Source: Planktosalinus sp963975935 (GTDB lineage Bacteria > Bacteroidota > Bacteroidia > Flavobacteriales > Flavobacteriaceae). From it: a stretch of 64,000 nt of DNA. A program made the translations under genes and the position numbers. Positions within the stretch are counted from its first letter, which is position 1. Each line of letters begins with the position of its first letter. Of this stretch, positions 1 through 8,350 are shown in pieces. The stretch spans positions 496,001 to 560,000 of the forward strand of contig CAXBIQ010000001.1 of NCBI GenBank assembly GCA_963975935.1, given 5' to 3'. Under the pieces are notes generated by a model. It saw only the letters and a list, made by a program, of their open reading frames with translations. It did not search any database and was not told where the DNA came from.

Positions 1-901
1 TTTCATTTTCAAAAGCAATTTTATGCTGTAGCCCCTTTAATTTCGTTGAAACGAAATCCGTTTTCTCAATTTGCAACAACAAATAGCGGTATTGTTGAAA
101 CACCTCCTGAGTTTTATCCAATTTCTCCGAAAGATTGTTCACTTTTTTTAAGTAAAACCCTGTTATTCCCAAACCGATAAAGAGCCAAAGCACCAGTTGT
201 TTTAAACCCAGTATATCGAGAAACAAAGCAGCAAAAACCAGCACGGAAAGCACCGAAAAAACAATTGGCAACACCTTCATAGTTTTTGGCACAAAAAAGG
301 AGTGGTTTTTTAAAAGCTGTACTACAGTTGCTGTGGAAGTTTCAGCTTTTGAAATGGAAGCATAGCCTGTAAAATCTTGTCTCCAGGCTGCTTTTTCCGA
401 AAGTTCCTTGATGGCTTCCTGTTTGTTTTGAATATCGTCAATATCGTTGCTTTTTAGCTTCTCTGCCAGTTTTTGTGCGCCTTCTGAGGTAGCAGTCCGG
501 TTGAGGTATTGATAGAATGAGCCTTTACCAAACAGGTCAATATCCTGGCTGTAATAATGCATGTCTTCCTTAAATTCGTTGCCTTCGGGAAAATCAAAAA
601 CCGCTCTTTTCAGGGCTTGAAGTTCTTTTTTATTAATCGCAATCAGTTCCTGTAGTAGTTTTTTTTGAAAAGCGAGATCGCTGTGACGCGAAATCAAAAA
701 CAGAAAGAGGGCACTGCCTAAAAGAATCACAGCTACAATTGCGCGGGCATCGCCAAAAAAGAAATATATCCCATAACAAATCAACACAAAGACCCCCAAC
801 CGAAGCATACTGGAGGCAAACAGTTTTTGTTTGATGCCCTTGAGTTGCTTCTGAAAGATTTCGATTTGAGAGGTGTAAAATTCGTGCGGTTGCTTTGTCA
901 T
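1..901 (-). CDS. MutS-related membrane protein, 3' part outside window
   Basis: The frame is open from an ATG at 901 to the window edge, giving the first 300 residues. It begins MTKQPHEFYTSQIEIFQKQ. Two hydrophobic segments (about residues 34-65) are followed by a soluble stretch containing NRTATSEGAQKLAEKL, which resembles the clamp/lever domain start of MutS proteins, and a second hydrophobic pair near residues 205-240. Bacteroidota carry a family of MutS-related proteins of about 590 aa with N-terminal membrane helices and a C-terminal MutS ATPase; the ATPase would lie left of the window. The function of that family is not established. The assignment is from memory of the family and the ATPase is not visible here. 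Confidence 0.65.
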   Translation of the reverse strand, partial: MTKQPHEFYTSQIEIFQKQLKGIKQKLFASSMLRLGVFVLICYGIYFFFGDARAIVAVILLGSALFLFLISRHSDLAFQKKLLQELIAINKKELQALKRAVFDFPEGNEFKEDMHYYSQDIDLFGKGSFYQYLNRTATSEGAQKLAEKLKSNDIDDIQNKQEAIKELSEKAAWRQDFTGYASISKAETSTATVVQLLKNHSFFVPKTMKVLPIVFSVLSVLVFAALFLDILGLKQLVLWLFIGLGITGFYLKKVNNLSEKLDKTQEVFQQYRYLLLQIEKTDFVSTKLKGLQHKIAFENE

Positions 902-937
902 CGTAACTCTTTAAAAGCTCCGAAATTACAGCTAAAA

Positions 938-1303
938 TTACAAATTGGCTAATTCAGCCTGTAGTTTTTTGGTGAGGCCGGCAACGATCAAATCATAAGA
1001 ATGGTCAATGAGGTTGTATATCATTTCATCAGACACATCCTGATTGATGGAAACGGTATTCCAAAGTTGTTTGTTCATGTGGTAGCCAGGTTGCACAGCT
1101 TCATATTCTGCCCGTAATTCCAGGGCACGATCTGGGTCACATTTTAAGTTTACGGAAGGAGTTTCTTCTTCCCATTTTTTAAGTGAAGAAAGGGCAAACA
1201 TTTTTCCCATTACTTTAAACACCAATACATCTTCATCAAACGGGAAATGTTCGGTGACGCCTTTTTTGCTGATGCAGTAGTTTCTGTATTGTTCGATATT
1301 CAT
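938..1303 (-). CDS. MmcQ/YjbR family protein
   Basis: A 121-aa protein of the usual family length. It has the family hallmarks: a start like NIEQYRNYCISKKGVTEHFP, a middle with VFKVMGKMFAL and NLKCDPDRA, and the GYHMNKQLWNTV segment near residues 73-84. YjbR-type proteins have a CyaY-like double-wing fold and are thought to bind DNA; no specific role is proven. It follows the MutS-like gene on the same strand with a 36-bp gap upstream of that gene, so the two may be cotranscribed. Confidence 0.85.
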   Translation of the reverse strand: MNIEQYRNYCISKKGVTEHFPFDEDVLVFKVMGKMFALSSLKKWEEETPSVNLKCDPDRALELRAEYEAVQPGYHMNKQLWNTVSINQDVSDEMIYNLIDHSYDLIVAGLTKKLQAELANL

Positions 1304-1362
1304 TTTAGTAAAGAGTGGTTAGAGGTAAGAGGTGAGTGGATTGGATTTTAAAATTTATAGAA

Positions 1363-1746
1363 TCAACCTCCCCCCTTTGGGGGGATTGAGGGGGGACTTC
1401 CAATCTCACCCAAATGCGTAAACTTAAATCCTTTTTCATATTTCAATCCATAGCCGAATATTCTGTCCATAGCGGCGTGGGAAAACAAAATGATGCCAAT
1501 GAGCTGCGTGATTTCTGATTGTGTATAAAAACCAATCAAGTAACAAGTGATTGCAATTCCGCGGTGATGAAAGAGGTTGTAAGTAAAAGCCCCGGTTTTG
1601 TTTCCAAAAGCATACCCTATCATCCCGATATCAGGAGTTAAGATTAGCACCAAAAACCACCACCAGGCAAAAGGAAGTTGGGAAAACATAAAAATGCCTA
1701 AAAGGAATAGAGCGAGTTCTTCAAGTTTTAGTGTTATTTTCATCAT
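1363..1746 (-). CDS. DUF4260 family membrane protein with repeat-derived C-terminus
   Basis: A protein of up to 127 aa. Met1 and Met2 are adjacent codons and either could start. Several hydrophobic helices surround the conserved-looking TPDIGMIGYAFGNKTGAFTYN and an FHHRGIAI segment, matching small DUF4260 membrane proteins of unknown function. The last 12 residues (GSPPSIPPKGGG) are encoded by a palindromic intergenic repeat at 1366-1405, so the natural C-terminus has been replaced or extended by the repeat. Family assignment is by pattern recall. Confidence 0.7.
   Translation of the reverse strand: MMKITLKLEELALFLLGIFMFSQLPFAWWWFLVLILTPDIGMIGYAFGNKTGAFTYNLFHHRGIAITCYLIGFYTQSEITQLIGIILFSHAAMDRIFGYGLKYEKGFKFTHLGEIGSPPSIPPKGGG
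1366..1405. repeat. C/G-rich palindromic repeat (REP-like), copy 1
   Basis: CTCCCCCCTTTGGGGGG followed by a G-rich tract and ACTTCCAATC. The same arrangement (CCCCTTTGGGG core, spacer, G-run, GGACTT..AATC) recurs in reverse orientation at 3741-3776. Both copies are read into coding frames. Such CCCC(T/A)3GGGG repeats are common between flavobacterial genes. Confidence 0.75.
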
Positions 1747-1786
1747 AAAGACTTATATCTCAAATCTCAAATTTCATGTCTAAAAT

Positions 1787-2536
1787 CTACAACACTTCAT
1801 ACAATACCGGCTTACTCGGCGATGCGTCATTAACAAAGGATGCCATTTGCAAATTCAGAAAATAGGTGCCGTCTTTGATGTCGTTTTTTACATAAATAAA
1901 TTCGGTGATGGTAGCGTTTTTTCTTGGGTTGTCCGGGTAATTCCAGAAAGCACGGTGTGCCAGCAGTTCGCCGTCGTCTTTTTCACGGTCTACTGACGGC
2001 AGATCGATGAGCAGATGTTCCACGCCAATTTCCCTAAGATAAAGTGCTGCTTCTTCCAAGAGATATGGCCAATTGGTATGCGAATATTGCCTGGAGCGTT
2101 TCTCCAGAGTATTAGGAATGGTGCGGATCACGATGGCTTGTGGTGTCTTGCCTTTTAAAGCTTTTGCGATTTGCTTTTTGGAAATGACATAATCTTCTTC
2201 TCCAAAGGATTCCGGTGCAACCGTAATTACTTCCGCCAGAAAGAAAAATTGTTTCAAGGCTTTGTTTACAGAGTAAAATACTTCTGAAATATGGCCGTAA
2301 CACTCGGTATGTGTGCCGTGTGCGTGGGGGTTAAATAGAATGTTATTAAAGTTGATGGAGGCGCCTTCGCTCACTTTTGCTACCCAGCCGTCATCTTCCA
2401 CCGCCTCGATTTTAGGTTGCCCGATGTACCAGGCATTTGGGTTTTTGTCGCTTGCAACTAAAGGGATGGAGATGTCCAAAGGCTTGGCCAAGTCGATGGT
2501 ATAAGTTTGGTTTTGGTGAGAAATCTCTGAAATCAT
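1787..2536 (-). CDS. Cyclase family protein (kynurenine-formamidase-like metal hydrolase)
   Basis: A 249-aa protein with the metal-binding motif HAHGTHTE at residues 71-78, the HxGTHxD/E signature of the cyclase/KynB superfamily. Downstream segments TIPNTLEKRSRQYSHTNWPY and HLLIDLPSVDREKDDGELLAHRAFW match the second half of the fold. Members hydrolyse N-formylkynurenine or related amides/lactones; the substrate here is unknown, because no tryptophan-degradation gene is adjacent. No signal peptide, so it is probably cytoplasmic. Confidence 0.85.
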   Translation of the reverse strand: MISEISHQNQTYTIDLAKPLDISIPLVASDKNPNAWYIGQPKIEAVEDDGWVAKVSEGASINFNNILFNPHAHGTHTECYGHISEVFYSVNKALKQFFFLAEVITVAPESFGEEDYVISKKQIAKALKGKTPQAIVIRTIPNTLEKRSRQYSHTNWPYLLEEAALYLREIGVEHLLIDLPSVDREKDDGELLAHRAFWNYPDNPRKNATITEFIYVKNDIKDGTYFLNLQMASFVNDASPSKPVLYEVL

Positions 2537-2619
2537 ATAAGTTTTTTAATAAGTAATCTGCGGTATCTGCGCAATCAGCGGGAAATTTAGCCCGCAGATT
2601 TCGCTGATTATCGCAGAGA

Positions 2620-3804
2620 TTATAAATTTAGTAAAAACAAATCACTCGAAATACCATCACTCAAAAATTTACCTTTTTTAGTAACCAGCAAGGTGTCACC
2701 GTCCAAATAGAGCAGGTGTTCATCTAAGTGTTTTTGTGCTTGTTGTAAAAGGTATTCTTTATACTTTATACCAAATTCAGTCTCCACACGACTTACAGAA
2801 ACACCCCACATCGTGCGTAAACCCGTCATTATATATTCATTGTAGCGGTCCGTGCTGGAGAGGGTTTCGGTTTCTGAGGGGAGTTCGTTTTTTTTGATGG
2901 ATTTAATATACAAAGTGTTGTTTCTCACATTCCAGCTTCGGGTGGTTCCGTCAAAGGAATGTGCTGATGGACCGATACCCAGATAGGGTTTTCCCTGCCA
3001 GTATGCGGTATTATTTTTACTGAAATAGTCATCCTTCCCAAAATTTGAGAGTTCGTAATGCACAAACCCTTTTTTAGTAAGCGTATCCATCAACGTGTGA
3101 AAATGTTGTTCTGCGATTTCTTCATCAATGGGCGGGACGATGCCTTTTTTGATGAAGTTTTCTAATGCTGTTTTTGGTTCCACTGTGAGGGCATAACTGG
3201 AAATATGCGGTATGCCAAAAGAGAGAGCTTTTTCAATATTTTGTTTCCATCGCTCGTTTGACATCCCCGGAACGCCGTAAATTAAATCCAGGGAAATATT
3301 GTCAAAGTAGCGGGTTGCCAAGGTCAAACACTCTTCAGCTTCTGCTGCATTGTGTGCACGATTCATTAACTTTAGGTCTTTTTCAAAAAAAGATTGAATT
3401 CCGATGCTCAGCCGGTTGATGGAGGAATCTGCCAGTTGGTGGATTTTTTCTTCTGTGAGGTCGTCAGGGTTGGCTTCCAAGGTGACTTCCGGGTTTTTAG
3501 TGACGGTGAAGTTTTGATAAATGGTTTTGAAAATTAGTTCGAGTTCCTCCCGGGTCAGTAAACTGGGTGTGCCACCCCCAAAGTAAATGGTTTCTATGGT
3601 GCCTTCTATTTTGTCTTTTCTTAAAACGAGTTCGTGACAAAGAGCTTCCACCAGTTCTGTTTTCTTTTTCAGCGAAGTCGAAAAATGAAAGTCACAGTAG
3701 TGGCAGGCTTGTTTGCAGAAGGGGATATGGAGGTAGATTCCAAGTCCCCTCCCGGCCTCCCCAAAGGGGAGGAGCTTATTTGATTTTTTTATCGAGTTAT
3801 CCAT
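2620..3804 (-). CDS. hemW: HemW-type radical SAM heme chaperone
   Basis: A 394-aa protein. The radical-SAM cluster motif CKQACHYC lies at residues 30-37, followed by the GGGTPSLL motif, LEANPDDLT and SIGIQSF, all typical of HemW/oxygen-independent coproporphyrinogen-oxidase-like proteins that insert heme. The start at 3804 is preferred over the upstream ATG at 3849 because GGAGG sits six bases before it and it starts just after the stop of the LprI-like gene. The first ~20 residues (KLLPFGEAGRGLG) come from an inserted palindromic repeat just before GIYLHIPFC, where HemW proteins normally begin. Confidence 0.9.
   Translation of the reverse strand: MDNSIKKSNKLLPFGEAGRGLGIYLHIPFCKQACHYCDFHFSTSLKKKTELVEALCHELVLRKDKIEGTIETIYFGGGTPSLLTREELELIFKTIYQNFTVTKNPEVTLEANPDDLTEEKIHQLADSSINRLSIGIQSFFEKDLKLMNRAHNAAEAEECLTLATRYFDNISLDLIYGVPGMSNERWKQNIEKALSFGIPHISSYALTVEPKTALENFIKKGIVPPIDEEIAEQHFHTLMDTLTKKGFVHYELSNFGKDDYFSKNNTAYWQGKPYLGIGPSAHSFDGTTRSWNVRNNTLYIKSIKKNELPSETETLSSTDRYNEYIMTGLRTMWGVSVSRVETEFGIKYKEYLLQQAQKHLDEHLLYLDGDTLLVTKKGKFLSDGISSDLFLLNL
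3741..3776. repeat. C/G-rich palindromic repeat (REP-like), copy 2, inside hemW start
   Basis: CCTCCCCAAAGGGGAGG plus flanking CAAGTCCCCTCCCGG. Reverse-complemented, it aligns with the repeat at 1366-1405. It lies within the first codons of hemW and supplies residues absent from typical HemW proteins. Confidence 0.75.
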
Positions 3805-3805
3805 T

Positions 3806-4192
3806 TTATCCTCCGCAAATATCTCCTTCAAGTTTAATAATATTTTCAAGAATTGAAATTCTAATATCTATATATTTTTTAAGAAAGAAATAATAACACA
3901 TGTCAAATGAACTTCCATAAATAATATTTCTGTTTTCCCAATTTTCAAAGGATGGGAACTCGACTTGAAACTGTTCATTGACAAAATTTTCCCAAGTCTC
4001 TTCTGTTTTTTCAAATGATAAAAGAAATTGGGTGTCATTTTGATGATGTTTTTTAATCTCTAAAACTATAGAATCTTTAATTTTTAGGGACTTTGAATAC
4101 TCATTCATAGCTGTCTGAGTAATTTCTAGTTGAGTTTGTCCGGTACTATTAAAAGTATAGAAGCAAATTATAATTGAAATAATCCATTTCAT
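3806..4192 (-). CDS. LprI-like (DUF1311) secreted protein
   Basis: A 128-aa protein with a short signal peptide (MKWIISIIICFYTFNSTGQ). The mature part QTAMNEYSKSLKIKDSIVLEI...TEETWENFVNEQF resembles the LprI/DUF1311 fold, whose first-described member inhibits lysozyme. The usual paired cysteines are mostly absent (one Cys near residue 97, one near the C-terminus), so function is uncertain. Its stop overlaps the hemW ribosome-binding site (GGAGGATAA), suggesting coupling to hemW. Confidence 0.6.
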   Translation of the reverse strand: MKWIISIIICFYTFNSTGQTQLEITQTAMNEYSKSLKIKDSIVLEIKKHHQNDTQFLLSFEKTEETWENFVNEQFQVEFPSFENWENRNIIYGSSFDMCYYFFLKKYIDIRISILENIIKLEGDICGG

Positions 4193-4195
4193 AGT

Positions 4196-4747
4196 TTAGC
4201 CAATTTTATCCTGATTTTGCTTCACAAACGCTCCCCAGCCTGTGTAGCTTTTTTCACCGGTGGCTTTTCCCATATTGTAGAAATGGCATACGGCTGCTGC
4301 GAGTCCGTCTGTGGAGTCGAGGTTTTTTGGGAGTTCTTTGAGTTCCAAGAGGCTTTGCAGCATTTTGGCGACTTGTTCTTTACTGGCGTTTCCGTTTCCG
4401 GTGATGGCCATTTTGATTTTCTTGGGGGAATATTCTGTGATGGGGATTTGCCTTGATAGTCCTGCAGCCATCGCCACACCTTGTGCTCTTCCAAGCTTTA
4501 GCATTGACTGTACATTTTTACCGAAAAAAGGTGCTTCAATGGCGATTTCATCAGGGTGATAGGTGTCAATCAGTTCAACGGTGCGTTCAAAAATGATTTT
4601 TAGCTTGACATAATGGTCGTCATATTTTTTGAGTTGGAGTTCGTTGAGCTGCATAAACTGCATCTTTTTTTGCACTATTTTTATAATGCCAAAACCCATA
4701 ATGGTGGTTCCGGGGTCGATGCCTAATATAATTTTTTCAGTGTTCAA
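4196..4747 (-). CDS. ruvC: Holliday junction resolvase RuvC
   Basis: A 183-aa protein of normal RuvC length. The RNase-H-fold acidic residues are visible: D11 in GIDPGTT, E71 in AIEAPFFGKN, and D144/D147 in LDSTDGLAAAVCH. RuvC cleaves Holliday junctions after RuvAB branch migration. It heads the minus-strand group ruvC / LprI-like / hemW with only a few bases between genes. The start is 27 bp from the divergent gene at 4774. Confidence 0.95.
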   Translation of the reverse strand: MNTEKIILGIDPGTTIMGFGIIKIVQKKMQFMQLNELQLKKYDDHYVKLKIIFERTVELIDTYHPDEIAIEAPFFGKNVQSMLKLGRAQGVAMAAGLSRQIPITEYSPKKIKMAITGNGNASKEQVAKMLQSLLELKELPKNLDSTDGLAAAVCHFYNMGKATGEKSYTGWGAFVKQNQDKIG

Positions 4748-4773
4748 GAAATATAGTACTTTGGTTACTGCTT

Positions 4774-5733
4774 ATGGGTATCTACAAATCTAAACAATAT
4801 CTGTTTGTCCTGCTAAAAGTAATCGTGGTAATTGCGGCATTGACTTTTATTTACCACAGGCTAAATGCTCAAGGGGTTTTTAAATTGGGAGGTTTTAAGG
4901 AAAACTTCCTTTCTTCTTCCCTGTTTCAGGTTCAAAATATCGCACTGCTTGTGTTGCTTTCGTTTTTAAACTGGTTTTTTGAAATTTTGAAATGGCAGGT
5001 TTTGGCAAGCAAACTGCAAAAAATTTCCCTTTTTGAAAGCATAAAGCAGGTATTAACGGCGCATACTTCATCGATATTCACGCCTTTTAAAATAGGCGAA
5101 TATGGAGCAAAAACACTCTTTTTTAGTAAAAAACAAGCAAAAAAAGTCCTTTTCTTAAACTTTTTGGGCAATATGGCGCAGATGAGTGCTACTCTGTTTT
5201 TTGGGGTGATTGGCCTGTTTTTCTTTATCAAATGGAATTTTACACAATGGCTGGAATTGTATATGCTTGTTGTGGGTCTTGGATTCCTATTCCTTTTTCT
5301 TGGAAGGCGCCGAGTTTCCATTGGAGCTATAAAAATAAAAGGATTTTCCCTAAAAAAAATCACCGAGTTTATTGAGGGCATCAAGACAAGCGACCGTATA
5401 AAAATTGGTGGTTTCAGTGTGGGGCGCTATGTGTTTTTCTCCTTTCAGTTTTGTTTTTTGCTTTCTTTATTAACACCAGTTTCCGTTGTTGAGGTCTTGC
5501 CTTTGGTTTTTACGATGTATCTGTTGAGCAGTTTGTTGCCTGTGTTTCAGCTTTTTGATTTTGCCGTAAAAGGTGGGATCGCCGTTTTGGTTTTTACTAC
5601 TATTCCAGCAGAAATTGTAGTTTCAGTAGTTTTTATGATGTGGTTGTTGAACGCGATGCTTCCGGCATTGCTGGGGTCTTGGTTTGTGTTTTCATTTGAT
5701 ACGAAAAAGCTTTTAAAACCTGTTGAAAAATGA
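4774..5733 (+). CDS. Lysylphosphatidylglycerol-synthase/flippase-like integral membrane protein
   Basis: A 319-aa protein with about 7-8 predicted membrane helices. The segments NWFFEILKWQVLASKL and TAHTSSIFTPFKIGEYGAKTLFF match the LPG_synthase_TM (UPF0104) family, in which such helices flip or transport lipid-linked substrates. There is no soluble aminoacyltransferase domain. It overlaps the downstream GT2 glycosyltransferase by 4 bp (ATGA), so the pair probably makes and moves a polyprenyl- or lipid-linked glycan. Substrate unknown. Confidence 0.75.
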   Translation: MGIYKSKQYLFVLLKVIVVIAALTFIYHRLNAQGVFKLGGFKENFLSSSLFQVQNIALLVLLSFLNWFFEILKWQVLASKLQKISLFESIKQVLTAHTSSIFTPFKIGEYGAKTLFFSKKQAKKVLFLNFLGNMAQMSATLFFGVIGLFFFIKWNFTQWLELYMLVVGLGFLFLFLGRRRVSIGAIKIKGFSLKKITEFIEGIKTSDRIKIGGFSVGRYVFFSFQFCFLLSLLTPVSVVEVLPLVFTMYLLSSLLPVFQLFDFAVKGGIAVLVFTTIPAEIVVSVVFMMWLLNAMLPALLGSWFVFSFDTKKLLKPVEK

Positions 5734-6857
5734 TCTGGTTTCTCCTTATATCAATTGGTTTGTATGTGGTTTTAATGGGGCTATTTGGGGTTGGGTTCTT
5801 TCTGTTAAAAACGTTTTCTGCCCAAAAGCGGAAGTCCAGGACGACATTTACTTTGGTTATTCCTTTTCGGAATGAGGCTGAAAATCTTCCGGCATTGATG
5901 AATTCAATTAAGAAATTGAAATATCCTGAAGAGCTTATTGAAATACTATTTGTCAATGATGCTTCGGAAGATGCTTCGGTGACAGCGATTCAGAAATTTA
6001 TTTTAAATCGAAAGCCCAAAGAGTGGACCCTTATTAATAATGAGCGCAAAAGCGGGTCCCCCAAGAAAGACGCCATCACGCTGGCCGTTTCCAAAGCAAC
6101 TCACGACTGGATTTTCACTACTGATGCCGATTGTATTCTTCCTGAAGGCCTTTTGAAGAACCTGGATGCGTTTATTCAAAACACACCTTCAAAACTAATA
6201 GCGGGGCCGGTTTTGGCCCTGCCTGAAAACCGTTTTTTTATCAGTCATTACCAGTTTTTGGAAAGTATGACACTTGCCGGAGTGACGATGGGTGCTTTTG
6301 GAATGGGAAAACCTTTGATGAGCAATGGCGCCCACCTGGCTTATAAAAAGTCAGCATTTGAGGCTGTAAACGGTTTTGAAGGCAATGACCATATTGCCAG
6401 TGGTGATGATTTGTTTCTACTGGAGAAGATGCAAGCCACATTTCCCGGTGAGGTTCATTTTTTAAAAAATAAAGCGCAGGTTGTTTTCACCAAAACAGAA
6501 CGGGACTGGTCTAGAGTTGTGCAGCAGCGAGTGCGGTGGGCTGCAAAAACAGCGGGTTATAAAAGTCTCTTCAGTAAATTTACCGGCATTGTTGTACTAG
6601 CTGCAAATGTGAGTTTGCTCATTGCGTTTTTGATGCTTTTTCAATCTGAAAGCGGCGTATTTTTTTTGGTACTTATTTTATTGAAATGGGGAGCTGATGA
6701 GGTTTTTCTATATCAAATAAATGCTTTTTTTAAGCGTGAGATCCACTGGATATATTTACGGTTGATGGCGTTTTTATATCCTGTTTTGACTACTTATATA
6801 GCTGCAAGGGCTTTATTTGGAAGTTATAAGTGGAAGGGAAGGACTTTTAAAAAATGA
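5730..6857 (+). CDS. Family 2 glycosyltransferase with C-terminal membrane helices
   Basis: A 375-aa protein. One N-terminal helix precedes a GT-A domain: TLVIPFRNEAENLPAL, a DDA-like NDASEDAS, DxD-type TTDADCILP, SGDDLFLLEKM (ED-like region) and QQRVRWAAKTAGY (QxxRW motif of processive GT2 enzymes). Two to four helices follow at the C-terminus. The QxxRW motif suggests a membrane glycan or lipid glycosyltransferase. It is translationally coupled (ATGA) to the preceding flippase-like gene. Confidence 0.85.
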   Translation: MIWFLLISIGLYVVLMGLFGVGFFLLKTFSAQKRKSRTTFTLVIPFRNEAENLPALMNSIKKLKYPEELIEILFVNDASEDASVTAIQKFILNRKPKEWTLINNERKSGSPKKDAITLAVSKATHDWIFTTDADCILPEGLLKNLDAFIQNTPSKLIAGPVLALPENRFFISHYQFLESMTLAGVTMGAFGMGKPLMSNGAHLAYKKSAFEAVNGFEGNDHIASGDDLFLLEKMQATFPGEVHFLKNKAQVVFTKTERDWSRVVQQRVRWAAKTAGYKSLFSKFTGIVVLAANVSLLIAFLMLFQSESGVFFLVLILLKWGADEVFLYQINAFFKREIHWIYLRLMAFLYPVLTTYIAARALFGSYKWKGRTFKK

Positions 6858-6901
6858 TTTTTAAATCAATTTATTTTTTACCTTAGCTAAAATTATGCCC
6901 T

Positions 6902-7765
6902 ATGAAAACCTTCAAAAATGTATTGATTCTTTGTGCTTTTCTGTTTACTGCGGGAGCAATTGCCCAGGAAAACTACACTGTTAACGGAAACACCTATTCC
7001 CTGAAAACCGAAGTGGAAGGTCCTTTGACCTTGCTTTGGAACGTTATTGACAATGAATACCGTTATTTTGCCAAAAAAGGCAATACCATCGTCGAATTAA
7101 AAAACACACGAGTTGACGGTAAATATCAGGAAGAATACAAGCAAACTTTGACGGAGCTCACTTCAGACAATCCGGTGGATGCTTCAAAGACCAATTTGAC
7201 ATTGGTGAGCTTGCGAGGCTATGTTAATTCCTATAATAAAAAGGCTGACCCTGCTTATCAAGAAAAAAGCACGAGCGTTGATCTTTCGACACGGCTTGGC
7301 GTTTTTGCAGGTATGTCAAACAATAATGCAACCACAAACCCTGAAAATGTATTTGCTCCTTTAGCGGGGATTGAATTTGAAGTAACGGATAATGTGGTGT
7401 TAAGAAGGCATTCCATTGTGCTGCAGTTCCGTCATTCTTTTGAGGCTGAAGACTATGATTTAACATTCTCACAGTTTGCATTAAACTATAGGTTCAAGTT
7501 TATCCATACTGATCAACTTTCAGTTTTTGCGCAGGCGAAAATGGTTACCTTAACTTTTAGCAAGCTTGCTGAAGATAATGTGGAAGGACTTGAAGAACTT
7601 TCAAATACATCTGTCAATACACCTATAGGGCTGGGATTAGGATTGGACTACAAGATTGGAAACGGTTTTTTTACCTTTGGTCTCAATGACCTTGTATCAC
7701 CCGGCGTTGATACCAATGGTGAATTCTCAGTTGATGTAACGCTTGGATATAAATTCAGTCTTTAA
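6902..7765 (+). CDS. Secreted/outer-membrane beta-rich protein, unknown function
   Basis: A 287-aa protein with a clear signal peptide (MKTFKNVLILCAFLFTAGAIAQ, cleavage after AIAQ). The second half shows alternating hydrophobic strands (VVLRRHSIVLQFRHSF, FALNYRFKF, LGLGLDYKIG) and ends in YKFSL, an aromatic C-terminus typical of outer-membrane beta-barrels. I do not recognise a named family. An upstream TACCTTAG resembles the Bacteroidota -7 box TAnnTTTG. Confidence 0.7.
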   Translation: MKTFKNVLILCAFLFTAGAIAQENYTVNGNTYSLKTEVEGPLTLLWNVIDNEYRYFAKKGNTIVELKNTRVDGKYQEEYKQTLTELTSDNPVDASKTNLTLVSLRGYVNSYNKKADPAYQEKSTSVDLSTRLGVFAGMSNNNATTNPENVFAPLAGIEFEVTDNVVLRRHSIVLQFRHSFEAEDYDLTFSQFALNYRFKFIHTDQLSVFAQAKMVTLTFSKLAEDNVEGLEELSNTSVNTPIGLGLGLDYKIGNGFFTFGLNDLVSPGVDTNGEFSVDVTLGYKFSL

Positions 7766-7766
7766 T

Positions 7767-8246
7767 TTATTCAGATTTTAAAATCAGTGGTAATATAAAC
7801 GCGGTTTTTACGGGTACTCCCCGTTTTAAAGCCGGTTCTGTTTTAGGAAGCGTTTTGATGCTTTTATAGAGGTGTTCTCGCAATTCAGGAAATATTGCAA
7901 AGGTCAGGGAATCACCTTCAATCCCGGAAATAGTTACTTCGCTATTGCCTGATATTTCAATATTTATTAAAAGTGTGTCATAAACTGCTTTATTACTGAT
8001 GAGTTCCTCGTTTTGGATATGTGTATTGATATGCCTGTGCAATGTACTTTCAAAACATTTTTTTTGCTGTTCTTTGGAATCGCTTTCATCACAATTTGGA
8101 AAGAGGGGATAGGTATCCACATCATTCCAGTTGATGGTTTTTAACTCTTCTTCCAAAAATTCTTCTGATGTTTTTTTGGGCGTTAAAAAGGTGTCACAGG
8201 AAATCAGCAGAAACAAAAGGATAACTAATAAATTGCCGCTTTTCAT
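7767..8246 (-). CDS. Lipoprotein with TonB-C-like domain, unknown role
   Basis: A 159-aa protein. The signal ends in LLISCDT, with Cys16 as the lipidation site. The region YPLFPNCDESDSKEQQKKCF resembles the YPGCE..GKNCL segment of the M56 protein encoded at 9492-10847, a segment seen before TonB C-terminal domains of Bacteroidota; PALKRGVPVKTAFILPLIL fits the end of such a domain. Convergent with the preceding gene. The precise role is unknown. Confidence 0.65.
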   Translation of the reverse strand: MKSGNLLVILLFLLISCDTFLTPKKTSEEFLEEELKTINWNDVDTYPLFPNCDESDSKEQQKKCFESTLHRHINTHIQNEELISNKAVYDTLLINIEISGNSEVTISGIEGDSLTFAIFPELREHLYKSIKTLPKTEPALKRGVPVKTAFILPLILKSE

Positions 8247-8350
8247 TTCACTTCAATATGGACGAAAATTACAATTTTTTAAGGGAAAAACAGAAAAACC
8301 CTTAAAAACTATAATTTCTTCCGGTCACCTATGGGCTCGGCACTAATAAA

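Noticed and set aside
4217..4559. Open frames antisense to or out of frame with ruvC
   Set aside because: They overlap fully conserved RuvC catalytic regions and have no recognisable features.
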